Positions 1-11,500 of a stretch of 64,000 nucleotides of DNA are shown one piece after another (position 1 is the stretch's first letter; each line of letters begins with the position of its first letter). The notes beneath the pieces were generated by a model. The model was not told the origin of the DNA and searched no databases. It worked only from the letters and a program-made list of their open reading frames with translations. The stretch is from positions 38,506,501 through 38,570,500 of the forward strand of contig JAZHRO010000013.1 in assembly GCA_037157565.1 (NCBI GenBank), in the 5' to 3' direction. The translations under genes and the position numbers were made by a program. The DNA is from Thalassia testudinum (taxonomy: Eukaryota; Streptophyta; Magnoliopsida; Alismatales; Hydrocharitaceae).

Positions 1-1890
1 AAACACCCAAGATTAGTTATTTTAAAGTTTTTGGATGACGATGCTTTGTTTTGAATACCCATTCTAATTTAGATAAATTTGATGTCAAAGGTGAAGAAGT
101 CATCTTTATTGGTTATTCTTCATGTAGTAAGGCACATCAAGTTTTTAACAGACCACATTAATAGTGGAGGAAACACTTTATGTTTCCTTCGATGAATCAC
201 CTTACTCTTCCTCCATTGACCGAGTCAATTTGGAAGATGAAGATGATTCTTCTATTGATGTGTCTAACATCCAAAATTCCAATATCCATAATCTTCCAAA
301 AGATTGGATATATCAAAGGGATCATCCCAAAAGTCAAGTCATTGGAAGTGTTTCCGATGGCGCTAAAACCCGATCTCGTTTTAGTTGCTCTTTCAGTCTC
401 TTCGCCTTTGTATCTCAAGTTGAACCTAAGAGTGTCAAGGAAGCATGCTTCGAAGAACCTTAGATGATGGCCATGCAGGAGGAACTCAATCAATTCTAAA
501 GGAATGAAGTTTGGGATCAAGTATCAAGCCTGAAGGGCAAATGGTAATAGGAACCAAATGGGTATTCCGGAACATGTCGAATGAATCTAGTGTAGTTTTT
601 CGGAACAAGACTTGTTTGATAGCACAAGGGTACAACCAAGAAGAAGGAATTGATTTTGACGAGACCTGCCCTCCCGTAGTTCGACTCGAATCAATTCGCA
701 TACTTGCATATGCCACCTTCTTTGGCTTTAAACTCTTTCAAATGGATGTTAAGAGTGCTTTTCTTAACAGATTCATTAAGGATGATGTAAAACAACCTCC
801 CAGCTTTGAGTCTTATGATAAGCCTAACTTTGTCTATAAATTAAACGATGCATTATATGATCTAAAGCAAGCTCCTAAAGCTTGGTATGAGAGACTCAAA
901 GACTATTTGCTGAGTGCAAACTTCTCTATAGGAGAAGCTAATTCTACATTATTCATTAAAAGAAAAGGAAAAGACATTTTATTAGTTCAAATATATGTAC
1001 ATGATATTCCCTTTGGTACTATTAATGAATCTATGTGTAGAAACTTCTCGAAGATTATGCAGAAAGAATTTGAAATAAGTTTGATGGGTGAACTCAAGTT
1101 CTTCTTGGGTTTATAAATCACTCAACTTGAATTCAGGACCTTTGTTTGTTAATCTAAATACACAAAGGAGATGTTGAAAAGATTTGAAATGTAGAAAAGT
1201 AAAGGAAGAACACTCCTACGAGTATCACAACCTTCCTAGACTTAGATGAATTAGGTATGCTCATAGATCAAAAACTCTATCGTAGCATGATTGGCTCCTT
1301 GTTGTATTTAACTTCTAATAGAATTGACATTTTATTCAGTACTTGCTTATGTGCTAGGTTTCAATCAAACCACAAACAATCACACTTAAATGCAGTTAAA
1401 TAAATATTTAAATATCTAGTTGACACATTTGAATATGATTTATTTTACCCTAGGAGTCCACAATTCAACTTAGTCACATATAGCTATGCGACTACGCAGG
1501 TAGCCGCACCGATAGGAAGAGTACCATCGGATGTGCCAATTCTTGGGTAAATCACTAGTCTCTTGATTCTCAAAGAAGTAATCTAGTGTAGCCCTATCAA
1601 CCACGGAGGCTGAGTATATAGCTGCCGCTCTAGCATGTTCTCAAGTATTATGGATGAAAAATACTTTGAAAGATTTTAATTTGATATTTAATAAGATAAA
1701 AATATTATGTAATAATACTAGTGCTATCAATCTCTCAAAAAATCCCGTACAAAACATATTGATGTTCAACATCATTTTTTGAGGGATAATGTACTTAAGG
1801 GACAAATTGAGGTTGAATTTATTTATACTAAATTACAATTGGCTCATATTTTCACTAAACCTTTGAATTATGATCGTTTTAATTCATACG
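1..1890 (+). pseudogene. Copia pol remnant: integrase tail, reverse transcriptase, RNase H
   Basis: Positions 1-460 read as the copia integrase C-terminal region, including a stretch resembling YFKVFG and IGYSS, across frame breaks. Positions 511-1116 are one open stretch with the RVT_2 core: TKWVFRNM, QMDVKSAFLNR and LKQAPKAWYERL. The catalytic motif normally reading YVDD is YVHD here (about 1000-1010), so an active-site aspartate is lost. RNase H follows at about 1260-1890, with a YRSMIGSLLYLT-like start, a STTEAEYIAAA-like segment near 1600 and a final HIFTKPL-like segment, but with several stops. It has no coding capacity as it stands. Confidence 0.85.
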
Positions 1891-2039
1891 TAGGAAACTA
1901 GGCATATGTAAGCTAAGTGATATTTGAATAATTTATTGACTTAGTGGAATTTTGTTTGTCATGAACATTGAAGGAGTTTTGACTTCATCAAGTTAAAGAA
2001 CATTCAAACATAGTTCAAAAATCAAAATGCACATTCTAT

Positions 2040-2775
2040 GCAATATCAGACGTCTGATAGAATGACCAGATATCTTGTACTTAAAAATTCAACGTCTAAA
2101 TATGTTGAACATACGTCGATTTTATTAAGTCATATTCCATTTAAAATGTTTTGAAAAATGGTTTTCCAGATGTCCGTGAACATCCATAGATGTTTGTCAT
2201 GTCGTCGAATATCTTTTGACAGACGTCTATTTAGCATGACGGTCAGAAGTCATGGGGCTCTGAATTTAGATATCAGACATTTGAATATTGATTCAGACGT
2301 CGTATAAGTCGTTTGGTTACAAAATCAGACGACAACCTGTAGCTTTGGCTGAAATCCAAGGAGTACTGATTTCAGATATCAGACGTCTAATTTTGTTTTT
2401 CGACACCCAATATGTTGTCTCATACAGAAATCAGACAACCTATAGCAGCAATCAGACGTCTAAATATTTAATTAGACGTCTTATAATTCGTCTGATCCAA
2501 GAATTAGACGATGAGGTTAAAATCTCAAATGGTTAATCCCGACTTCTGATGACATTACCAGACGTCTGATTTGAGTGAAAACTGTACTTTCACATCTGAT
2601 TTCTGAGGGGTTTTGAGATGTAATTCTCCCCAACTTCAGGGGGAGACTTGCTCAACCCCTTGGGGTATAAGACTCGTACGTCCGAGGTCCCACTCGACCT
2701 AAACCTAAAAGCCCCAACTCTTCAAACCCTTCGTTGGCCACGGCTGTTGCTGCTCTTGCTGCCAGACGTCTGCGT
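2040..2775. repeat. Array of CAGACGTCTG palindromes between pol and third ORF
   Basis: The 10-12 bp palindrome TCAGACGTCTGA and one- or two-base variants recur through this stretch. Perfect or near-perfect copies lie at 2046-2057, about 2385, about 2452, 2559-2569 and 2763-2772. Many other copies differ by C-to-T or G-to-A at the central CpG. The same motif occurs in the element's LTR (5220-5850) and in the solo LTR at 58.2-60.1 kb. Sireviruses of other plants are known to carry multi-copy palindromes in regulatory regions. This motif would be the counterpart in this family. Confidence 0.75.
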
Positions 2776-3007
2776 AGCCTCCCCACCTCCGTGCATGTCC
2801 TTCTCCTCCTCCTCGCGTTAGGGGGAGCTCCATCATGGTTATAACCTCATTACCCCTTCTCCCACGGTTTTGTGAGGCATTGATCTTGGTTTTTGAAATG
2901 CCCAACTTGTTTCGTCCATTGTACTACACCTCATGTGGTTTCAATCTTGAACCTTGTCTCTTTTGCCCTAGGCGAGGGATTTTTTTTTGAAGGTGTAGAA
3001 TATATGT

Positions 3008-4390
3008 TTGTATCTTTGTTGTAATGGCAAGAGTATTACCTCAAATGACTCAAGCCGTCATCTAAGTGGCTTGGGTCCAAAGGTATATTGTCACATGATT
3101 ATGGCAGGTTGTATTGCCCAAGGTATACTGCCACACAAAATTTTTTTCTGTGATGTGTGCATGTGTATGGTAGCAATGGCAACTATATTGCCCTATGGAA
3201 TGGACATTTTTTATGCAAATTGGTTGAATGGTTTGGCCTTTGTTTTTGCAGGTGCCCTATCTAAAAGAAAAACCAACCCACCCAACCTACCTACAATGCC
3301 TCCCCGTAGGAAGCAAGCCAAAGGCTCTTCCACTTATTTGGCTAGCCAAGTGCGTAGCGACATCGCTAGACAATGGTTTCGTCGCTTCACAAATGCCAAA
3401 GTCAAGAGTCCTCGTTTCATTGTATGGAATGATTTTGCACATCTAAACCTTCGCGAACATTTTGAAATCCTTCATTTCTTCCACTATTTTGACCAACAAC
3501 TCCACTCTAGCATTGGAACTGTTGGTGTGTTCCCTAACATGGTCCACCTTTTCTATGCTAACATCGTTGAAGACTACAGCAACAATGAACTTGAGTTACA
3601 TACCCATCTGTTTGGTCGTGCAATTCATATTACCTCTAATTCTATTTCCACTCTTCTGGACATCCCTAACGAGGCAAACGATTTTAATGACATTCTGAGG
3701 CAGTATGACTCAAAAGTCATTAACCAAGAATTAATACTACCTGATAAATATGAAGAAAACCTTGGTACTCTATCATGCAAGAATCTCAAACCCCTTTCTC
3801 GATTACTTTCTCGCATTTTTGGTTGGGACCTTCTCAATAAATCGAGTGGTTTTTAATATATCTCGCATCAACACAAGACGCTTCTTTTTGCGGCTATGCG
3901 TCACATACCCTTCAACTTTTGCCACCTCATTGTTTGTGTCATGAATGAGGACCATGGGGCCTCTTTACCTTTTAGGTCCATACTATCCAAGATCTTTGCA
4001 AGCCATCAGATTGCCTTAGATGATTAGGCAGTGAATAAAAAGGTCGAGCCCTACAATCGGGCCACAACCGCCAAGATGCACATTATTAGGGAGCATCTCG
4101 AGCCAGAAGAAGAACCAGCTAATAAGGAACCACTCCCACCTTTTCCGGATTTCCATGATGAGTGTCCTCTTCAGATAGAAGCTCCTAGATCGAGCTTTGA
4201 TGAGGCTTGGGATCCTGCCATGAATTCCATCTCTGCGGGCATCTCTCTTTTGATGCGACGAACCGGAGAAATGTACACTTTCATGGGTGACATGCGTTGA
4301 GACATCAACGAACTTCACATCGACGTCTGCAATCTGCAGATGAGACAAGGACCCGCTCGCCGTTGTCGCCACCACGATCAAGAAGACTAG
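3008..4390 (+). pseudogene. Third ORF of Sirevirus (putative plant transposon protein / env-like)
   Basis: The main open stretch is 3008-3856; a likely real start is the ATG at 3296 (MPPRRKQAKG). The protein reads SPRFIVWNDFAHLNLREHF, then FPNMVHLFYANI, LFGRAIHITSNSISTLLDIP, and ends near LLSRIFGW. This layout matches the plant-only 'putative plant transposon protein' family found after pol in Sireviruses and sometimes called env-like. After a frame break, 4031-4300 continues as an acidic, proline-rich tail. A final segment (TFMGDMR, then a stop, then DINELHIDVCNLQ) looks like the heptad-rich C-terminal end. No signal peptide or convincing membrane segment is visible, so an envelope role is not supported here. 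Confidence 0.65.
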
Positions 4391-4856
4391 ACTACTCTTA
4401 GTTGTAGCTGATGCATTTTCCTTTATTTCTTTCTTTCTTTCCATGCTGGCATGTCTTAAGGGGATTTGACCCCATACTTATATTTTCTTTGGGAACAATA
4501 GCACGATAGCTAGTTCGTGCTTAGGGCACATACATTTTCCCTAGTTAGTTTTTCTTTCATACTTTGTTAAAACACTTTCATTATATATTTAGCATGCAAT
4601 TTTTCTATATTCATATTGTCCTCATGATCTCTGTTCTGATTTAACATATGTCTAGCTAAAACATGTTTACTTAATGTATGACAGTTGTAGTTTAATTCAA
4701 CCCTTTTAGGAACCCTTCTTAATGACATTCAAAAAGGGGGAGAAGAACTTAGGATCATAAAAATTAACTAAAAATTCGATCAAGTTTAGCATAGATCACT
4801 AAGTATAACATTCAGGGGGATAAAATAAGATCCTAAAGATATATTTTGAAAATCAT

Positions 4857-4868
4857 CAAAAGGGGGAG
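4857..4868 (+). other. Polypurine tract of Sirevirus
   Basis: AAAAGGGGGAGA ends two bases before the LTR start TGTTAG. Similar purine runs lie upstream near 2638, 4735 and 4815. Repeated polypurine tracts before the 3' LTR are a known Sirevirus trait. Confidence 0.75.
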
Positions 4869-4870
4869 AT

Positions 4871-6495
4871 TGTTAGTTCAACATCTTATAAATAATAATT
4901 TGATAATTTTACAAAAATAAAGAAAAAGAAATAAAACATAGAAATAACATATTTTTCTCTGTCATGACATAATTGCAGGTCTCGCGGAGTTTTCCAAGAC
5001 ATATGATTAGGAGCGTGAAGACGCAATATGTTATAGGTCCTAGGCTTTTTTATATATGCATTCAAAAGGTTATAATTTTAGTTTTTGAGTCTAGAAATAT
5101 TGTAAAAAACCCCAAAAGATAACATGCTCTTAGCTTACTTAGGTTCTCTACACTCTTAGCTTACTTAGGCTCTCTACACTTAGGAAAAATTAGAAATAAA
5201 AACTAAACACAAAACACATATCAGACGTTCAACACACTTGTCAGCCATCTGATATTCAACTTTAAGACGTTTAATCATAGTTTCAGACATCTAATTAACT
5301 ATAGCATTGTCTGAACATTTAGCCTCTAGTCGATGCAATCTCCAATCAGATATCAATAGGCTTATCTAGATGTCCAATACATACCTAAGACGTCTGTAAA
5401 CCAATCGTTAGGCTCCGCTTGCTATTTCCTTCATTATCCTGCAAGACTAATGGTTAAATATACTTTTAGACATCTGGACATGTCTCCAGACATCCAATAA
5501 TGGATCGTTACCCATTTACTTTGTGGAGACTTGTCAAAAATCAAATCTCTCTTTTTCCATTACCTAAGCAAGTTATTAATCACTTTCCAGACATCTAGAA
5601 CACTAGGCAAACATCCACACTTATGTCTGATCCTTAAAATCTAGAACGCGGATTGGATCTGATCAAAACAGGAACAAACCTGCCTATAATTAGATGTCCA
5701 ATTTTAGTACCAGACGTCTTATAATAGCATATCAGACGTCCTCCTAGAACTTCGTTTCGATCCAATGAAAACAGTAAGCCTGACTCATAAAATCAGACGT
5801 CTATAATTGTAGTCAGACGTCAGACCCAAAAATCAGACGTCAGATCCTACTGTCAGAATCATAATTACCCTGATTTGAGTTGGATTTCGTCCAACGGCTA
5901 GGAGCCCTCTCTTAAGCCTTCTTGAAGGTTTTAAACTTGCCTATAAATACACTATAACCCCTCTTAGGCAAAACATACACTCTTGAGATATAATTCACTT
6001 AGATTATCACTTGCTCACTTGCTCATTTCTTCCTTTGCCCTTGTACTGTGCAATCATTCTATTTGGGGCAAGCCAACACTCCCACTGTGCTACATTTTTT
6101 CATCTTCAGGGAGTTTCCTTCACCCTTAGTAGATAGAAAATTATTCATCTTTTAGGGTGCTCTATAGGGTGCATTTTACTTTTCATTTGAATTGTTGTAG
6201 TTGGGTATCTGGCCTGTCGGATCGCCGTCGCTTCATTGTGAAGGGAGAAACCTCCATTTAAGGACCAAAGGTGGAATTTGTATTTGAGGTACACTACCCT
6301 CTTTAAAGTAGTGTGATTAGCAGATTTATCACTTTGTGATCGAAAATCCTAATTCAAGGGATTGGCCTAGGTTATGGTTTTCACCCGGTTTGGATTTCCA
6401 CCTAAAAAATATTGTGCCTCCTTCGTACGATTGTATTTCATCTTGCAATTATTTTTTAATCTCACTATTCACCCCCCTCTAGTGCAATTTCAACA
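4871..6495 (+). repeat. 3' LTR of Sirevirus element (about 1.6 kb)
   Basis: It starts TGTTAGTTCAAC just after a polypurine tract and ends CAATTTCAACA, so the ends form TGTT/AACA. U3 carries many CAGACGTCTG-like palindromes (5220-5850), followed by a TATA box in CCTATAAATACAC at about 5938-5950. The last 130 bases (TTTTCACCCGGTTTGG through CACCCCCCTCT) match, in reverse, the left end of the solo LTR at 58.2 kb, so both belong to one family. The first base after the LTR is coding sequence of a gypsy protease. Confidence 0.85.
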
Positions 6496-8891
6496 ACAGC
6501 AACTTCAGCTCCTCGTGGACGAAGGTAGTGACGTTGACATCCTCTTCTCTAGAACACTACTTCGATTAGGCTTCAAAGACGAGCATCTCTCCCCGTCAAC
6601 TCACCTAGTTGTGGGGTTCGGCAACCATAAGGTGATACCAAAGGGAGATATCGGCCTCCCCTTGTCCGTCTGTGACAGGGACAAGCACCTCAGCCGGACG
6701 GCTACATTCATAGTGGCCGGGTTAATGGCGACGTTCGACGGCATCCTCGATCGGCCGACTACCCACGCCTATCGCTTAATCCCCTCTTCATACTTTCACT
6801 TTGTGCTCTTCCAATCCCCTCGCAGGGTAGGAATAGTACACGGGGATCAAACGACTGGGCACAAGCTCCTAAGGATTGAGTTAGAACGATCCATGGAGTA
6901 GTGACCCCCCAGGCTACAGAAATGGGGGAAGAAGAAAAGAAACCAAGTCTAAGCAATCCAGCAGGAAGTAAGTCCAGCTGATTCGACAACGACTTCAGGG
7001 TTACAGCCAGGCTCTTCAGCCATGGCTATACAAATGTATCCTGATGACACTACCAAGCTCATCTAGGTTAGAGAGGACCTTGATCCCTCCAAAGTATAGG
7101 AGTTTCTGCACCTACTCCGAACCAATGCATACATCTTCACTTGGTCCGTCAATGACCTACCGAGAGTAGACCTGTCCTTGACCCAGCACCATCTGAACAT
7201 CCAGGCAGGCACCCGCATGATCAAATAGGCACGTCGACATAAGTTAGCCAAGCAATGGCAAGCGGTAGAGGCTGAAGTCCAAAAGCTACTTGAAGTCGGA
7301 TTCATCGAGAAATCCTTATATTTGAAATGGCTATCGAAGTGGTCATGGTAAAGAAAGCCAATGGCAAGTGGCGCATGTGCATGGACTTCATCAACCTCAA
7401 TGAAGCATGTCCAAAGGATGAGTTCCCCTTACCAAGGGTGGACACTCTGATGAACTCCTGCAATGGACAATCGCACATGTCCTTCTTGGACACCTATAAC
7501 GGGTATCACCAGATTAGCCTTGCTCTAGCCGACAGACCTCACACCTCTTTTATTATTAATAAGGGTTTGTTTCAATATAGAGTCATGCCCTTTGGCTTGA
7601 AAAATGCTGGAGCAACTTACTAGCGCCTTGTAAATATAATTTTCTCTAAAATAATAGGAAAGTTGTTTGAAGTATATATAGATGATATGCTTGTAAAGAG
7701 ATCTAACTTCCCTCAGCACTTAAAATACTTAGCAAAGGTGTTTCAAATATTAAGGGACACCCGTCTCAAGTTGAACCCCAAGAAATCTATCTTTGAGGTC
7801 TCAGCCGACAAATTTATGGGGTTTTTGGTTTCCAATAGAGGGATTGAAGCCAACCTCGAGAAGATCCAAGTGATCATGGACCTTAAGTTACCAAGCACGC
7901 TGAAAGGAATGTAGTCACTGGTAGACAAGATCACCTCTTTAGGTCGTTCTTGTCTCCATCCTCTGACAAGTGCCTCCCCTTCTTTGAGTGTATCAAGAAG
8001 GGCAAAGGTTATACTACCGCCTACTGGACTCCTCACTGCCAAAAGGCCCTACAAGACGTCAAAGAGGCACTCCGGAACCCCCTATCTTAACAGCTCCTAA
8101 GCCCGGGGAAGCTCTTTCTTTGTACCTGACGGCGTCTCTAACTGTCATCAACTTCATCTTAGTTAGCAAGTGAGAAGGGGCACAACGACCAATATACTTC
8201 ATTAGCAAAACCTACCAAGGTGCATAAACTAATTATATGGTGATTGAGAGGCTCAGGCTAGCCCTGGTGACTATTGCCATAAAACTACACCAACATTTCA
8301 AAGCCCATACTATAATCATTCTGTCCGACTACCTCCTGTGGCGAATGTTACATAAGCCCAAGGGGTCAGCATGACAAATAAATGGGCTATGGAATTAGCT
8401 GAATTCGATATTCAGTACAGACCAAGGAAGGCAATCAAAGCACAGGTCTTGGCGGACTTCATGGTTGAATTCTTAGACCCAGATGTCTCTCTCACTCTGC
8501 CCTGGAAGTTATATGTGGACGACTTATAGATGACAGCCAGGTCTGGGGTTGGCATAGCCTTAACCGCCCCAGACGACGCTATTCATAAATATGCCATCAA
8601 ATTGGTTTTTCCAGTATCTAATAACCAGGCGCAGTATGAGGCCTTGCTAGTTGGCATTTGGGTGGCCAAATCAAAGGTGTCTCCTTACTCGAAGTTTATA
8701 CGGATTCCCTGTTGGTCGCCAATCAAGTTATTGGCGAGTACCAAGTTAGGGATCCAAACATGATCCTGTACGCCAACAAGGTCAGGGGGGAGTTGTGCAA
8801 CTTTAGAATCGTCTCAATTGAGCTAATACCTCGGTCCGAAAACCCCCTGGCAGACGCCTTAGGCCCAACAGCTGCCCCGAAAGACTGTTAG
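6496..8891 (+). pseudogene. Gypsy pol remnant: protease, RT, RNase H
   Basis: The protease motif reads LLVDEGSDVDILF near 6510; the usual second motif residue is replaced by E. RT runs over about 7200-7990: VVMVKKANGKWRMCMDF, NEACPKDEFPLPRVD, NGYHQISLA, FQYRVMPFGLKNAGATY, then a stop, then EVYIDDMLVKR (YIDD active site present). RNase H covers about 8390-8890 with the Tat-type ending IPRSENPLADAL. Several stops and frameshifts break the frame (for example at 7621 and 7912), so it is not functional. The Sirevirus insertion falls just upstream of the protease motif. Confidence 0.82.
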
Positions 8892-9903
8892 GCCCAACAA
8901 CGTTTGCAGGAGCACCACCACGTGGAACATAGGTACTCCTGAGAAGCTTCACCTGTTCAGAACCATGGGCGGGTGTAAGGAGAAAATTCCTCTCCACAGT
9001 ATAAGTAAAGGGCAAGCAAGAGGAGGCTTACCACTCGGAAGCAGTAGTAGAACACATGATTTAGGTTCATGCATCTCAGCCGGGAGGCAATCCAAAATAC
9101 GCCATCCTCTAAATGCCAGATCACTTGCCTCTCCATGCTAAGGCCTTCGCACGAACCGCTTAAACCACTTGAGATGCCCGAACTGCCTGCCTGGATCGGA
9201 ACTACCCAACCAGGTGTGGGCTCTCCACCACCAGCTTCCAGGATGGATCCCCTAGTAGATCCGACCATCTACCTGATTAGCCTAAGCCCCCCTTTGCCAG
9301 AAGGATCCACCAGCATCCTTGCCTTTGTCGAGCTTCGCCTATAATGCAGCTGCGCAAAAATGTTCCCACTAAGAAAGCCACCAGTGGCGGCCACCTCCTA
9401 CGCTAGCTGAGAGAAGGCACCAGCTAATCTGAATGGGGCACTGGAGGCACTAGCTCCGCCTTCCTGAGCCATCTTTGCTGAAGCAATGGCGGAGAGTCAA
9501 GGACTATACATCCTTCTAGCGGTCTAGGTGAGCCTGAGGGGATAGGCGAATCCACTACGGCTTCCCTCGCCTCAGCTTCGCTAAAACTCTTACGAGCAGA
9601 TGATGCTGGCTAAACACTACCTGAACCCCTCTTCAGGCACTTGAGAGGAGTCGCCACCTTCTCCTCGCTCCCCTCCCCCTCCTTCCTCTTGGGTTCCTTG
9701 GAGCGGGAGGACTGGCTCCCCTCGCTCCGCTCCACAGGCCTTTCCTCCCTGCAATGTGATCGATGCTAGGAGAAACAGCTACTTTGACGCTTGGGAGTGT
9801 CCGACCGAGCAAACCAGCCAAAGGCTATAAAGAAACAACAGAAATGTCAAGTCATTAAGTAACAATCGAGGAGGATACGTGTTCTAAAGCTATCACCTCC
9901 CCC
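8892..9903. other. Decayed interior of Tat gypsy element
   Basis: This GC-richer stretch lies between RNase H and the antisense ORF. No integrase zinc finger or DDE core can be read on the plus strand. Short minus-strand open stretches, including an Arg- and Pro-rich one around 9640-9820, may be the decayed C-terminal half of the antisense ORF. Confidence 0.4.
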
Positions 9904-10708
9904 CTATTTACATAGCGTGGGATAGGAATCTGCAACCCACGATAAATCTGCCCGGACGTCTTCTTGCTTGAGCTCCGAGTGGGTAGCCGGCCCAAAGTTA
10001 ATGATCTTATCGGTGTCCGCCGTTGCAGTCGAATCAAGCTCCTCAAGCCTAAGCGACAGGTCCTTATCAAACGGATCTTGCCAAGTACAATGGACGTCGT
10101 GACCCTCACAACGGAAGAAAAAGAAAAAATGACGATCTTGCCCATTCAAACTGTCGGGCAAGTCAACTATCCGGCACTTTGTTTGCTGGTTGTACAGCGT
10201 ATAACTACCTAACGGTGGCTTGCCCTTCTTAACCTTAAGGGGCATAAGCCCAAAAAGCAGGCGGAACAGACCCAAGTGGGGGCAATTCGCAAATGAAAGC
10301 ACACAATAGTAAAGGCATTCAAAATCGGCCAACAATTGAGGCTAAGTTGTGAGGGGGCCAGGTGGTAGTAACAAAGGAATGAACATAAGAAGGGATTCAA
10401 AGGTATCTGAAGGCCACATTCAATGACATGTTTACAAATGATGAATGAGTCCTTAGACCTTTCGAGCATAGGCGAGTCTGGGACCCACAAAGGTGAAACG
10501 GAACTCCATCGAGCCCATACTCACTCAGAAACACCCTAATGGCGGAACGACTACGGAAGTCAGAAGCAAACGTGTAAAGGTCCCTCATCTCAGGCGAGAT
10601 GCTGGACGAGGACGAGGCAGACTTACCCTTTCCCTCGAGTCCAAGCATGATAGACAACGTCTTTGTCACTCGCCGAGAAAAGAAGCTTTGAGAAAACCAC
10701 CTCCTCAC
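9904..10708 (-). pseudogene. Antisense ORF of Tat gypsy (putative gypsy-type transposon protein)
   Basis: Reading leftwards from 10708, overlapping minus-strand frames give SEYGLDGVPFHLCG, PFLCSFLCYYHLAPSQLSLN, LFRLLFGLMPLK, GSYTLYNQQTKCRIVDLPDS and RHFFFFFRCEG. This order resembles the plant 'putative gypsy type transposon' family (Transposase_28). Its usual pattern is a LPxHPFI..LL segment, a LxPN segment, a LF..LF segment and a W/RFFFV segment. At least one frameshift separates the N-terminal part from the rest. The function of this antisense-encoded protein is not established. It is on the strand opposite to pol. Confidence 0.62.
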
Positions 10709-11500
10709 GCCTCGCCTGAGAAAAAAGAGACCTCAACAGCGACGAAGAACACTTAAAAAAGGCAGGTGGGGCATTAACTATGCCTCACAGCCCCTATTTA
10801 TAACCCCGTAGCGGGCGATTTTCCCCTTATGGGGCACAAATTTTAAAAAATGAAATCCCGCAGTTACGACGTTGGTTTCAAAACATACCCCTTTAATGCA
10901 AAGATACCTCGGTAATCATTACCAACATTAAATGCTCGTGTACGCATATCTAGCACAAAATTAATGTCGGTCATATTGCTGGCAAGCATGGTATCTTAGG
11001 CCCTCACACCTCATCATGACGGCAATTAATACCGGTCTTGTCATACAATAAGATAAAAATTAAATCTCATAGTGATTGGCTACTACTTGCGAAAGGTGAC
11101 ACATACGTCACACTCACTCCATGAAGCTGCTTCTTAAGGTTGGCAGTAAAATAGGCGGACGTGCCTGAAGCTGCCTCTTAAGGCCGGTAGACCTCTTAAG
11201 GCTGACAGAGAAAAAAGAAAGGTGCCCACGGTCTCTTTACCAATAAGCCACCTCCCATTGGTTGGCGAAAACTAAGGCGTATCCCGCCCCTGACCTCTTT
11301 ACTACAGAATCGCCTCTTTAAAGACGACAACACTAAGGGCGCCTTAGCCGCTTACAATTGCAACTCATGCTCCGTAACAAATGCTCTCTTGCTTTAACGA
11401 AAAAGCTGAAAAATCATTTGGGGGCATCACCTACTGTGGAGTTTTAAATACTTTAATTATTTTCTCAGCAGCATTTGCCAACTAGAGGGTTAGGGGCATA

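Larger units (their letters stand above)
1..6495 (+). mobile_element. Sirevirus-type Ty1/copia retrotransposon, 3' portion
   Basis: The window opens inside a copia element in the plus direction. In order it shows the integrase C-terminal tail, reverse transcriptase, RNase H, an additional ORF after pol, repeated polypurine tracts and a 1.6 kb 3' LTR. An extra ORF after pol, multiple polypurine tracts and a long LTR are typical of the Sirevirus (SIRE/Maximus) lineage. All reading frames are broken by stops or frameshifts, so the copy is dead. Immediately after the LTR the sequence resumes as a gypsy protease, so this element is inserted into an older gypsy element. The 5' half and the left target duplication lie outside the window. 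Confidence 0.88.

Noticed and set aside
3008..3856. Third Sirevirus ORF as a true envelope gene
   Set aside because: No signal peptide or convincing membrane anchor is visible; it better matches the plant transposon protein family.
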